Assembly (NCBI RefSeq): GCF_932274485.2
Contig: NC_065880.2
Span: forward strand, 52,562,894-52,626,893
Reading direction: 5' to 3'
Source of the DNA: Patella vulgata
Lineage: Eukaryota; Mollusca; Gastropoda; Patellidae
DNA: 64,000 bases
Shown here: positions 1 to 13,700 of the stretch, in pieces
Layout of the letters: every line of letters begins with the position of its first letter
Position numbering within the stretch: position 1 is the stretch's first letter
The notes under the pieces: generated by a model
What the model was told of the DNA's origin: nothing
Database searches by the model: none
Seen by the model: only the letters and a program-made list of their open reading frames with translations
Position numbers and translations under genes: made by a program

Positions 1-140
1 ATGACCATCCGATTGATTAGAGGCTTGTCATGTGAATAAATGTCTCATTAATAATTTGAATAAATGTCTCATTAATAATTTATATAACATTAGAGGCCAA
101 AACAAAGATCTGCAATAGACAGTATTGGCTCTTATATAAT
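1..140 (+). repeat. Dispersed repeat D, edge copy
   Basis: GTGAATAAATGTCTCATTAA with a 24-base tandem doubling, then TTATATAACATTAGAGGCCA and AAACAAAGATCTGCAATAGA. The same order appears at 11337-11640 and 21446-21935. The copy is cut by the window edge. Confidence 0.65.
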
Positions 141-1753
141 ACATCCATCTTATGCGACCTAATTACCTTTATGTAACAGAAATTTCTGACCGTTTCAGTT
201 CAAAATAAATGCCTCGATAAATCCATCCACTATACTGTGGCAAGCTAGTGGACATGATTATCTGGACACTACTGCAAGTGTGTTTGTATGTGTGGGTGTC
301 GGCAATACCACCTGAAAACTGAGACCTTTCTTTTCGAAACATACTGGAAACAGATAAAGATGTCTGGTAGTCTTCCACGCAGAATATTTCTCCCCCCCCC
401 CCCCAATCGTGTTTACAAGACCCCCACCCCACCTTCGCTTGATACAATCCCCACTCCGCTATTCAACAGACAGGGACTACAAACACAAACTCCTAGTGAA
501 ATCCGTTCTCTCCAGTCAGAGAGATGTTATTAACAGTTAAAGGGGAAATCTGTTGGCCTACATCGTCGGGAAAGAGTAAATGTTAGAACCCTGTCTATTC
601 TCCTGGATTAACGGTCAGGTGATAATTATTCCGGCCATGTTTTAAATGAAGTTGTCTTATTGTGTCACACGGACATGGATAATGCCATCATTGCGTCTGA
701 TACTACTTTTCCATGGGTACGCGACAGTATATCCATTATTCTGCTATGTCCACCATTTTTTTATTAGTGGGGATTACCCGCAGTTTGTTTCTGGTGAATT
801 ATAATATTTAAATTGTCTAGTATGCATTATAAGGAATATATATGAATCTGTTTTATCAGACATTGTTTTAGCTAGATGTATTTTTAATTCTATAAATCAG
901 CTACAACAAAGCCCCAACATGTCAGAATAAGGATTGAATAATAAGTTTAAGCCCGTAGAAACATTTTGATCAAATAGCTATTCAAATCGATTATAAGTTA
1001 TGACGATTCAAAGTCACATTGGTTCCTATTGATTTCACACTGCACTAAAGTAACAATAATTCCACTATCTTCTTTATGCAGGATATTATTCTTCATGACG
1101 TTTTTTTTTTTGTTTTGGTTTTTTTTTCCTCCTCGGATGTGCTTAAATATTAGAATATTTTCAAATTACACTTTTGTTTCGTAGTCGGATGTGCTTAAAT
1201 ATTAGAAATTTTTTTTTTAAATTACACTTTTTACATCCGTACCTTCTGAGATTTACGTGAACGACCTCTGGTCGTGTTTCTTTAAAATTACCCAATGTAT
1301 GATTCATTCGACGTTTGAATAAACTACGGTTAACAAGAAAAGGTAAAAATAGAAATCGTAACGTCCTGGCTATTCCAAGAGGCAAAAGTTTGGTATTCAT
1401 ACTTGAATCTATTTTAACACAATTTCCCGAATCTTTGAACCTTTAAATCATCAACCGATCACATGCCAAGGTATGGTCAAAAATACCAAATCCTACTTAC
1501 CAAATTATTGGGTATAGCACCATTCCATTCTGTACATTTACCATTCTTGAACGATCTGGCATCGGATCTCGAAAGAGCTTGTATATTTAGGATGTTACTT
1601 ATTTGTGGAAATTTTGATCCCATTTTTTCTGGAATAGGAATAAAATATCGTATTTATGATGCTAATGAGTTGATAAAATACACGTAAGAAAATTTAATTA
1701 TCCTTGACGTAACCCTTATTTTTTGCTATATTATGTACAATAAATATACTTAC
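141..1753. other. Left flank, inside the espin-like gene, no exon found
   Basis: The next espin-like exon must start in phase 1 after the donor at 1753. I found no coding-like stretch with proper splice sites here apart from the 52-base doubling. The Pro-rich and WH2 half should lie beyond the left edge. Confidence 0.4.
1134..1235. repeat. 52-base tandem doubling
   Basis: CGGATGTGCTTAAATATTAG followed by AATTACACTTTT is present twice, starting at 1134 and 1186. The second copy has a longer T run. Confidence 0.7.
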
Positions 1754-4700
1754 TCTTCATCTCCTTCAGACTGTTTTTATCAATGGCTGTCTCAGAGACT
1801 ACTTTAGCAAACATAGCACATTTAGGATTACCACATTTCAGCGCTAATGATAGAGGTGTCTCACCATCCTGTAAAGCACATACAGAAAACTTTCAAACAC
1901 ACAGAACATTCCATTATTTTAGGTTCCGAATTTGAAGCGGTATGGAAAGGGAAGTAACTCTTCTAAATCACTGCACATTTGACAACATGATACAAAAGAT
2001 AGCCCGTGTGGCGTTTCAGCATTAATGAAAAGTGGGATCAGGTGATTATGGCAACAGAAACATAACCTTACTCGTGCAAAACATCTTAGGAAGTCAATCC
2101 CAAACACGATAAAAAGCACATGTTAACATTACTCACCTTATCCGGTTGATAAACACTCATACCAGCATCAACAATCAACTTTAAACAATCAACATGACCA
2201 TTTTCTGCAGCATCATGAGCTGGTGAACGATCATTGGTGTCGCATAATCTTAATAAATTACTTGTGTTAGGTAAATCCAGTAAATACTTCAATATTTGAT
2301 AATGTCCATTACCTGAAGGAATTGAACAAATATGTATGAAATAACCAGTCATAACATAATTTAAATGTCAGTTTACATATTCAGTATATTATAGACATAT
2401 TCTCTTAAAGTTAGTTATAGTTGTCAGGGGCGGATCCAGGATTTTCAGAAGGGGGGGGGGGGGGGGGGTGCTGCCCCCACTTGGGAGTGCGAAGCCCGGC
2501 CCTTGGTGGTCGGACTGACGGACAATCAACCAAGTCACCAACCGGCTCGTTTCGGAATAAAATACGACGGGGTTTACTAAAATTTTCAAGTATTTTTGTT
2601 CTCCTTTCCTGCGAGAATATATGGGGCAAAACATTGTTTGCCACCGCAAAAAATAGTGGGGGGGGGGCGTATCCATGATCATGATAATCTGTAACAGAAC
2701 CGTATAGAAACATTTTTGTTCATTTGTTATGTTAATGTGTACTGTATAGGGAGATGAGTTTTACGCGTTGGGGTCTTCAGCAGTGGGTGGAAACCAGAGG
2801 ACCAGGAGAAAACCCACAAGGATGGACAGGCGTCAGTTTTAAGAGAAAATTCAATATCTTAATAGCAGTGTTGACACGGGCAGCTGTTGAAACTTTTGCA
2901 CTTTTCTTGCGACAATGACATCGTACCTTCTATTTATGCGTAGAATAAAGCACGAGACTGAGATTATGCTGGGGAAAGAAAGGTTTGTTTCTGAAATCTT
3001 TCTTCCCCAGCATAACCGAAGTCGAGGACTTTATCTTGCTTTACCTTGTTTACGTCTATGTACGTAAAATGAGAATATCCCAGAAAAACCCTATATCATG
3101 TTTTCTTATGGAAAAAGCCTTCCCTGGAAGAACAGCCTGTTACAGGTTTAAAGAAACACTTTCAGAAGAATAACCCCGAATTCACCTGTATATATCCAAA
3201 GCCCCCCCCCCCCGACTTTCAGAGCGCTAGATATTCTGGGCATGGAATATACCCCAAAGATCAAAGAGAATTACCGTTATAGGTTTATAAAACGCATTAC
3301 ACATTGAAGGTAACTAGTATATTATAGTAATCTTTGATTATCATGCAACATATATATGCTAGCTTACCAGATGCGTAATGGAAGACAGTTGCTCCATCGT
3401 TTGTACTTTCTAGTAAAACAGAATGACCTTGTTTCATTATGATGTACTGTAATACATCTAGATGGCCACCTTCTGCTGCTGTTAATACGGCTGTCATACC
3501 TTCACATGCAACTATTCCCAAGTGACTACAGGCCTCTTCCACTAAATATTCTAAACATGGAAGATGGCCTTCTTGGGCGGCATAAAAGGCAGCCGTCGCT
3601 CCTTAAAAATAAAACAAAGTGAGAAAAAAGTAGTGGAATAAGGCCAGGGTCGCATTAAAGGAGGGGGCTGGCTAGGCTGCAGTTCTAAAAAAATGTTTTA
3701 TATGTAATTTTTTGATTTTATTTATCATGTTGTATATGTTTGTTTCAACTAAATCTATCTATCTACCATAAAGCATACAAATATCATTGAGTGTGACGGA
3801 TAATGACCAAAAAATACCCCCCTTTTCACTGCTGATATTTTCAGCCAGGGGTCCCATGCAAGTTTAATCTGGTCCCGACTAAGGCACCGATAATATAGAT
3901 GAGTACTTTGAAGTTGTATCAGATAACATTTGCATAATTTGGAGATTATCAAGTAAACATTCGACATTTATTGGGAGGTTTCGTATAAGATTGTGTACGA
4001 ACCGTGTATCCAATTCTGAGAAAAGGGCTATATTTGTTAAAACTAAGATTAAATCCAAATAGAAAACTGAGTTGGCCAGAGCAAATACTTTTAGATTCAA
4101 TTTAAATAACGATCTGGTGGCAAAGGCGGAGGCCAATCACCCATCACGCAAAATTTGTGGGTTGATCACAAGACTGAGAACTAAAGTGCATCCAAGTTGA
4201 AACCACAAGGGAAATGTATAACGGGAGACCCAATTGGAAAAAAATAACAAACTTCCGTGTAGGCTGCCTTGATTGGAAGGAAGAAAATCATCATCGATAC
4301 CAACATCGACGTGTAATCTGCCAACATCACAAGAGGTGCCACAGACGACTCCATCCCAAAGACTTCTGGTAGAAAGCTAAGAAATACAAAACCTTGGTGG
4401 TCGCCTGAATGTTAGAAGGCAGTTTACGATAGACAGAAGGTACTTCGCCTACGAAAACGCCACTATAATGAAGTCAACCACCAAAATTACCTGAAGTTGG
4501 AATACGCTGCAAGAGATAACATCCAGAAGGCGCAAAGTGGACACTGGGTGACATTCTATAATGCGTTGAATCAAAACTGAACTCCATGAATGGAAAGCGC
4601 AGATCATTCAACATACCAAACCTTGAGAATGGAGATAAGTACGTTACCAACGGCAATGAAAAGGCGGATCTACTTGCAAACACATTTGCAAACACAAGCA

Positions 4701-7700
4701 GGGATGAAAACCAATCACCAGAATTCTTGAAGAGAAAGGAAATCTTTTATCTAATGAAGAGGCTGAACCAATCAACCTACCATTCTCTGAGGAAAAGTTA
4801 AATAAGTTTATTTCCCTCAGGAAGGATAGTGCGGCTGGTGAGGGGAAAGTAAAGTACTCAATGCTCAAACATCTGCCTAGAAATGCCAAAACGAAGCTAC
4901 TAAACTTCTTCAACACATCCTAAAGGTCCCTAAAAATGGGAGAAAGTCAACGCCATCCCTCTACTGTAAGCGGGGAAAGAGAGGACAAAGGCATAGTCCT
5001 ATCGTCCAGTAAGCGTGACATCCACACTATGCAAAACCTCGGAGACAATGGTTAACATCTGACTACAGTTCTATCTGGAGAGCAACCGACTGATCGACGA
5101 AAATCAAAGCGGGTTCAGGAAGGGACGATCAACAATGGACCACTTGGTGAGACTACAGCAAGTCATTTCTCAGACACTCTTCTCGGGGAACCTGTTATCT
5201 GCCGTGTTTGTAGATTTAACTAAGGCTTTCGATTTAGTTTGGTTAGACGGGTTGCTCTTGAAGTTGGGATGTATCGGTATAGTGGGCATAATGTTTCGGT
5301 GGATCAAAAGCTTTCTGAGCGATAGAAGGATACAGGTGAATGTTGGTAGATTTCTGAGTGCCGTGCAAACATTAAAAAATGGCACGCCCCAGGTGTCGGT
5401 CATCAGTCCCACTCTGTTCAATATCATGATTAACGACATACAGAAATCGTCCTATCTCGACTCCAGAACTGAGTTAGCAAAATTTGCTGACGACAGTACA
5501 ATTTGGAGGAAAGGGACAAGCTACTGAGAATTACAAAAGAATACGCAAAAGGCCTTAGACAAATTCACGACATGGACAAACGACAGGAGATTCAAAGACT
5601 CGGAGAAGAAAACAGTCGGCATGTTTGTGAGTAGGGATAGTGGGATGAGCAGAATGACTCTGTGTATGAACGGGAAAACCATCGAGTTTAAAGACCAAAC
5701 CAAGTTCCTTGGTGTAATCTTTGACCGAAGGCTGGCCTGGAAACCGCACATCGACGGGTCTATAGATAGATGCTCCAAAGTCCTAAAATTAATGAGAAAA
5801 ATAATGGGCAGTTACATTAATGATGGTGTATCGTGCTCTAATGCGTCTTGTATTAGATTACGGCTCTTAAGTAAGCTTGACACCATCCAATACAAAGCTC
5901 TGTGTACATGTATTGCGACTGGCGTAGGGCTGGGAACTAGGAAAGAAGCACTACTACAGAAAGACGGGAGTTGCCCCTGTCCCTAAGAAGAAAGAAACTA
6001 GCGACAAGATACTGGGCTAAGATCTCGCAACTAGGCGACAGATCCCCATCCTTTGTCAGCCTGACGAAGATAAGATTTGTAAGAGACCCTAGAAAGGAAA
6101 GCTTCGGTCAGGGTATTACGGAAACAGTCCGGAAACTGCGACTGGAGGAGCTCGTGATAAATGAACGCGACCCACCCACGATCGCCCCTTGGACACTCCC
6201 AATACCCCCAGTGAATCTGGATCTACTACTAAAAATGGACAAGAGAAATAATCCTACTGTTGCGCATGATTTCCCTCTAGAACACCTGGAGGACAATTGG
6301 TTGTCTGCTGACTGGGACCATGTTTATACGGATGGCTCACGTAATCCCGAAAGGGGCACCAGCTCGTTTGGAATATACCTGCCAAACGAGGAACAGGGAA
6401 TACGCGGGAAACTGCCCAATAACTCTTCGGTGTACACTGCAGAGATTGTGGCCATCAAAAGACTAGTATGTTCCTCATTCCAAGCGGCTCTCTGATCAGT
6501 CTGATTTCAATCCAAAATGACAACTCGGACTCAAGACCAGGAGTCATTTTGGAAATCAGGCAGTTGTACCAAAGGGTACTAGAGAAAGGAAGCAAACCAG
6601 AGTTCGTGTAGATTCCATCACACGTGGACATCAGAGGAAACGGGGAGGCAGATCACACAGCATCACACCGCACCATAGACTACAGCATCACGGAAATCTA
6701 CAGTATGGTTAAAAGACAGGTGAATTCAATATGGGAACTAAAGCTTGTTGAACTTGACACATACATATTTCGACTGGATGAAAAGATCTATACAAAGGCG
6801 GCGTTAAAGCACAAGATACTACTACTATTGAGCATTTTCTGCTTAGGCAAAGTAGAGACTTCAAACTGATTGGTCGAGAATTTGGTGTAGGTGTCTATTA
6901 GTTCGATACCTTGACTGAGTTCGATCCTGCGCATTTTCCACTTAGGCTAATCAGGGATAAGCAATTAAATTAGCTGAGACCAAGGAACACGATAACTTTG
7001 GGGATTTCGGCGGGGGACATCGGCCTCACTGTAGGCTTGTTTAATAATACAAAAGACGACACCTCATCAAACTCGGCAAGTGATATAGTAATAATTATAC
7101 AGGGTGTAGTCTGAATTTCTGTTGTAATATGAGTAGTACGGTTATTTGGTTATGTTAAAAAGTGTATATTTTAAAAAAATTTTAAATGAATCAGACATGA
7201 AACTAACAAATCCACGTCTTTTTTTCAGCCGACATTTCAGTTTTTAAGGGTTTTAAAATATCCAGACATCGGGGTATACATACCGAACATATCTCTAACG
7301 TTGACAGTTTGTCTACAAACTTCTGCCAAAACTTGCGTACAGTACTTGTTTCCTGCAAAAATAAATACGAAACGATGATGTACATTGTCAGACGAAATTG
7401 TGGATTTTATAGAATAATGATGCAATCTGTGAATGATACAATAATTGTAGTGTATATTCTACAACATATATGGAGTCGCGGTGATTCAGTGAGTAAGGCG
7501 CTGGCTCACTGACTTGACGGTCCCGGGTTCCATACCGGTGTTGGTTAGCGTCTAGTCGTCTGGATGGAAAGATTCTATGTACCTCTAACATTTGGAATCC
7601 GAATAAGAATATGCAATAGCGTCGCTGTCCGAGCAAAATCCCCCCCCCCTTTTAGCACATATTGCATTAAACCCCATTTGTTTTTTACAACATACAGAGA

Positions 7701-10700
7701 TATATTAAAGGAATATAATTATATATCACAGCGAATCAATATCAATATGTCATAAAGCTGAATAAAAGCATATGTTTTTCATCCGTGTTCCGGTCGAAGT
7801 TCATTCTGGCGAGCGATTTGTCAATATGAATAAGACATGTGTCGGGATAGTGGCGGTAAGTTGCCAACTCTTTTCGCGTTTTATGTTTAATATTGACAAT
7901 TTTGACGCAGAGTTAGCTCTGATTATTCAAACAACATGTATTTTCAAACGTTTCTGATTTAATTAGTGCAATGTTTATTTTTAAAGTATATATTGCCTTT
8001 AAAAGAGGTAATATTTTCAAACCAACTTAAACATGGTAGTCCCTTTTAAAAGCTTAGCCTCAGTAGATCACCAAGGTCCAAAATCTCCAGTTTCAACCTA
8101 TGCCAATATTATGTACATTATATTCTATATGTATTTATAATTCTCTTCTTGTAAATAGTACAGTCTTTGGGTGGGCTGTTATAAAACTAGCTTTAATATT
8201 TGCCTTGTTCCATGTAGAAATTGGAAGAAGAATTCCGAAATTGGAAGGAAAATTCCGACTGAGTCAATATAAAATCAGGTTCTAGTAAAATATAAAATTT
8301 AATACCTGCAGCAGCAGCTAGATGAATAGCCAGAACACCATCAACAGATTTAACTAAACAGAGATCTTTACCAAACGCTTCAGCTAACCATTCTACTGTG
8401 GTATCTCTGTTTCCTATAGTAGCATGATGTAGTACTGTCATGCCCATATTATCCCTATCAGAAACAACATGGTATACATTGTCTTTTTGTGACTCTAGCA
8501 AGGCTTCCAGACATCTGAGATTTCCATGAAGGCCAGCAACATGTAATGGTGTTTCTCCTCGACAATTCTTTGCCTGAACGGGTGTGCTTGAGTACTGCAG
8601 TAACCACCTGTAATCGTAAAATTTCATCACAGTATAAAAACAATCTCTAACGAGACAGCGTATGATTCCTCTTCTTAGAACACCTATACCACTTCCCATT
8701 GAAAGTTTATGTTTGTTGTATTTTTATATATAATATATTAGCCTTCACCTGACGAGTATTGACCGTAATCTGACCGATAATGGGTGTATTCATTTCCGGA
8801 GTTCCGCAGGGTTAGGTTCTAACACCAGCCTTGTTCATAACTTGAACAGAATACTAGAGGAATATCCTAAAATCGAATAAGTTGCCACTTGAAGGGTAGT
8901 TTCATTTAATTTCACAGGTATCCATCAGTGAAAACACATCGGAAATATTTAGATCCAAAATCAATCTCGCTATTAGTTAATCAGACAGTAAATTCTTAAA
9001 CAACAAAATTACACAATAAAAAGGCTACATCCAAGGGGTTAAAACAGGGACATTAGAAATCTGCTAACCATGAATGATATTCAGACGGCAGCTCAGAACA
9101 TCAGTAATGTATTCATGATATGAAATGAACTGGGGTTTAACGTCCGACTGTTCTGTACAAACCGGGCTAATAAAGATGGAATAATGTATTCAGGCCTATC
9201 AAAACAAAATCATTGACAGCGTAGAATTTTCCTAGTTTATCAGCTCAAACCTAGAGAGGCCAATTCATTATTAATTTTTCAAAAGTAGTTGGGTTTTTTC
9301 GGTTACACATTCCAGTTGAAGAAAACGTAAAAAATCGGATTGAAATGATATACGGAATTTTCAAATATTCAAATAACGTAGAAAGGTATTCACTGTGTGG
9401 AAATATTCGGTTCTTTGGCGCGATGGGTTTTGATTTTGGTTTTTAAACATTTATACGTTTTTATGATCAAGTCAATTTTTGATACTTCCGTTCATAATAA
9501 TTTGTTACTGAAATTGTGACACATTAGGGTTGATTAAAGATCAGTGTGAAGCGGAATTAATAGGGCGTTATGTATTTGTTAAACACAAATGGTGCTTGGT
9601 GCGGTTTGGTGGAATCAATGCTAATCGAACGTATCTAAGACCTAATTTACACAAACCGATAGCAATGCTTGACTTAAAAGTTTATCCACTCGAGCGAACT
9701 AACGTGAGAAAACAGCTTATGTCATCTCAGTAGCTCGCGATAATCCGGGGAATCTCAGACGGGTGGGTCGAAGAAAGTACCTATGCAAATGTCAAGACGA
9801 TTGATTTGTTTATTACTCCCAAATAGGTACACTGTTAACAAAAATAAAATCAAACAATCAAACTTCTTTAACATGATTCTCTTAGGTGATGTCAATAATG
9901 TTGTGTATCGTCGACTATTAATGAATTGTGATATCAGATAAAGAAAAACATTCAGTCATATATACACGTTTTATTAAATACCAATACTTCTCATTGATCT
10001 CCGAGAAAGAATTTGTATAACTTGAGATTTTATAGCTGAATTGCTGAATGAACTGATCAATATAATTATCTAATCAATATTTTTTTCTTCACTACTCCAG
10101 TGAAGGAGCACAGACAGTAAACATTTTCTATTTTGTCGACAAATTGTTATGAAGTTTTTAAGGGTTTTTGTTGTCGTACAGGACTTGTGTACTTTTGTTT
10201 GCAACAGCATGGCCGATGATCAAGTAGCACCTGTTTCTGATTTTGCACTTTTATTCAATTTCGTAAATTGTAGCGGTGGATATTTACGATATTTGCAAGC
10301 TTAATTTCCCTAAAAGATATCAATATTGAAAGTTCGCATATATAACAATCAACATTTATCATTCATTAATAAGAAACTAAACATCCAGTGCGGTTGGGTA
10401 TTCAAATTGTTGCACAGCATATAAAGATGATTATAAAGCTAAAAGGATTAGTCACAGGAGAGAACCTTGTCTAACACAAGTTGAGATATTCTTTGGCAAT
10501 ATACCAAATTACTGATGGAATGACATTAGTTTGGGCAAGGAGAGGTGTAGCAATGATTCAAACAGCAAAATTGCAGAGCATTTTTCATTTAACTTTTTAA
10601 AAACTTGTTGCAGAAAGATCAATACTTTGCTGGCTAGTTTTTAGGCGTTGTTTTAGTAGGTGTTGTTTTTTTTTAAATAATATCTAGAAATGTATATTGA

Positions 10701-13700
10701 ATTGTGTCAACAATAAACAATATTTGTAACATTTTGTCCTAATTTATTGTGTTGAAATTGTAATGATTTCTCGGCCGAGACTGTTACGCCTAATCTGAAA
10801 TTGTAATCAAAATCGAACTTTGTTGCGCAATTATTCAACGTCTTCATTTATTTATTCAATTTTTTTTAAATTGATCTCACAACTATGTGCAAACGTGTCT
10901 GGCCCAATAAAGCTTGTCACTTGAAGCCAAATAAGAAACAGAGGAATCTAAATGGTATTTGGTGAACTGTTAACGAGATATTTGTCCAAAAGTGGCATGG
11001 AAAAGAAAATCAGTTTGTTTGCGTTGATAAAACAAGATATGCAAGGGATTTAACTGCCGACCAGCTTATAGTTCATTTAAGAATCTCGTTAATTTACATA
11101 TTTAGTAATGATTAAATTTCAAGCATAATATGCAAAACCACCAAAACTAAAATTTTATGAAAAATTTAAGTTCAAATTATCTTAAACGTGCATTATTTTA
11201 GTGGTCAGTATAACCTAATTATGTCCCGTTACCGTAAGAACGTCCACAAACTATATCACTAGTTTTATCGGGAAATACAAATTACATTCGTCATATGCAT
11301 ACCTAATAGATATCTCCACTAAAATATAATAGTAAGTTAAAGGTGCATTATAAGATTTCGATAAAGAGATTGCCGTTCTTGCTATAATAATAGATAATGA
11401 AAAATGAATATTATTGAAAAATTCAGTCAAATCACCTTATTCGGAGTTATTAGTCTTTGAAATTTTCACAGTATAGTCTCAATTGTCAATTTGTAAATTA
11501 AATTTTTAAATGGCGATCATGTTTCAATCCATACAATCCAATGGTCTAGAGGGTTCATTGTGGACTTATCTTGTGAATAAATGTGTAATTAATGATATTT
11601 ATATAACATTTCATGCCAAAAGAAAGAAATTAGGGAACTACATAATGTATTTAGTGGCTTGAATTGACACATCTTTAAAGAATACAAATCTTAATAGGGA
11701 ATCAAAACAAATGGCATTAAGAATATGTCAATTAGAATTAGCAAGAACACGATAATTAACTGTTAACTAACTTTTCGCTTAATGTCAATTTTAAAAAAAA
11801 ATGTCAAATAATTAAATTCTATTGACTTTCATAACATAACATTAGGCGAGTAGTTTACTATAAATTGAGTTTAACAGCCGTATAAACATCACAACAAGCT
11901 TTCAACATATAACACTAGCCGTTTAAACTTATTTAAAACACTCAATTCGTCAATGACATTTACTTTGGACAAATCTTGTGTAAAATCGTGCTTCGAAAAC
12001 CAATCGCAATGTTAACTATTCGTTTGATTAAGATGTTTGGTCCTTCGTCTGAATGTTTTTGATATCGTTGCTACATCCCCTGTTTAGGAAGGGAATATTT
12101 AAACAGGAAGTGTTCAAATATACAACACAATGTTCAGGTTTTTGTTTTTTTTGTCAGGTTTAGCACAATCGCCCTGGCACACCCCTGGAAGCAGCACAGA
12201 CATCGTCTTTTCAGAGAATCAGAAATATTTATACTTTTTTACGCGTTTAATTTGAACTCAGTCTACATGAATCTATTTACAACTTAAACTATTGGTTTTT
12301 ATTTTATAACCGTAATAATTTTAACTAGACTGGTATTTTGAAAACATTCTGGGTTCATAATTTAAATCATATCCTAACAATTTATTCATTTAACTTATTT
12401 ATTTATTCTGGGTTGATAGATTAGAACATACTACATGTATATTAAATTTATTCATTTATCCTGGGTTGATAAATTACATCATGAAATGAAATGAAATGGG
12501 GTTTAACGTCAAACTGTTCTGCTCCTATACTGGACTAATGAAGACGGGCATACGCCATACACTGTGCTATGAGAGAAATTTTGCCCGGGCAGCGGCACTA
12601 TCGCCTACTCTTATATCGAATTCCAACTGCCAAGGGATCTTTTACGTGCATTCCTATGTATACACGGGACCTCGGTTTTTCGTCTCATCCGAAGGACTAG
12701 ACAGCTGCCCTTGTCAGGCCCTCCGTACTGCACCACTGACAAGGGGAAACCACGTCGGAAAATCGGGATGAACTTTCTCGGCCAATGCAGGGATCGAACA
12801 CCCGACCTCCAGGCTACCGAGCCAGCGTATTAACCACCTAGCCACCGTGGCTCCCAAAATTACATCATACTATCTATAAATCCATTACCTTAGTATTGGT
12901 TCATAAATTAGATATTCTAGCAATTTATACATTTATTCAGGGAGACAAATGAGATCATACTATCCTAAGAATTCATTCAGTTATTCTGGGTTTATATCCT
13001 AACAATTTATGCATTTATTCCCACCATAACCGTCACTGATAGAATAGAGCATATTATAATACATTAATTTAAGAAACAGTTACTTTACATCAGACTTGCA
13101 TCTTGATCATTGTGGAATTTCTTTAAAATATCGCCTGAATATTTGTTTTAGTTAAAATAAAATATAAAATGCGAAAATTTATACCAATCAAAATGTGTTA
13201 CTTTCGCTGACGGTCCTGTTAAAGTTACATTATAGTTTTTGGACAAAAATAGACAAAAAATCTTCAGCTTGTTTAGATGATATCAGGCAAGAAAGCTAAT
13301 TGGCAATATCTTGTCCAAAAGGTATTTATCTGGTAGATTTATGGAAAACGCTTCCTTTTTGCGATTTTCTGACATTTGACACACTACATTGCTTAGACAA
13401 AATTCGTCTTTATTTGTGTTAAAAGTAAACGTCATACAAGCCATTGGTGGTTTTAGCAAAAATAAGCCAAAACATTAAATCGTAATGCTAGGTTCACACT
13501 ATTCTGCACGTAGCAGATCGTGGACCATATCTGACATTTTGTTCTCTAGTTGGATAAACTAGTGATCAGGCGACGGACGGTATCTGGTCAGATCTATTTA
13601 TCTCGACGATCGGTGCCTGACTGAATACTGTCAGACAGAATTTCCGGCAGTCTATTTTTCAAAATTTTCTAGGGGAGGACTCCGTACTTTGACGCTCGTG

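Noticed and set aside
1463-1687. Plus-strand open frame of 74 codons
   Set aside because: No domain, no splice context, and it lies in a non-coding part of the espin-like gene. Composition is that of random AT-rich sequence.
2086-2352. Reading the espin-like exons as separate small proteins
   Set aside because: Each ends in a proper splice site and the pieces join in phase into one ankyrin domain.
2411-2713. Overlapping open frames on both strands around the G runs
   Set aside because: They are created by poly-G and poly-C tracts (Gly and Pro runs) in a repeat, not by coding selection.
7470-7565. Possible tRNA gene
   Set aside because: Boxes A and B are present in part, but no acceptor stem or anticodon arm folds. 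The sequence matches the SINE heads.
9530-9733. Plus-strand open frame with a fairly natural composition (67 codons)
   Set aside because: No recognised motif, no partner exons and no splice sites that join to anything. It may be a worn transposon piece, but I cannot support that.
12496-12771. Open frame of 91 codons
   Set aside because: It lies wholly inside the SINE body on the antisense strand. The same frame recurs in other SINE copies by descent only.
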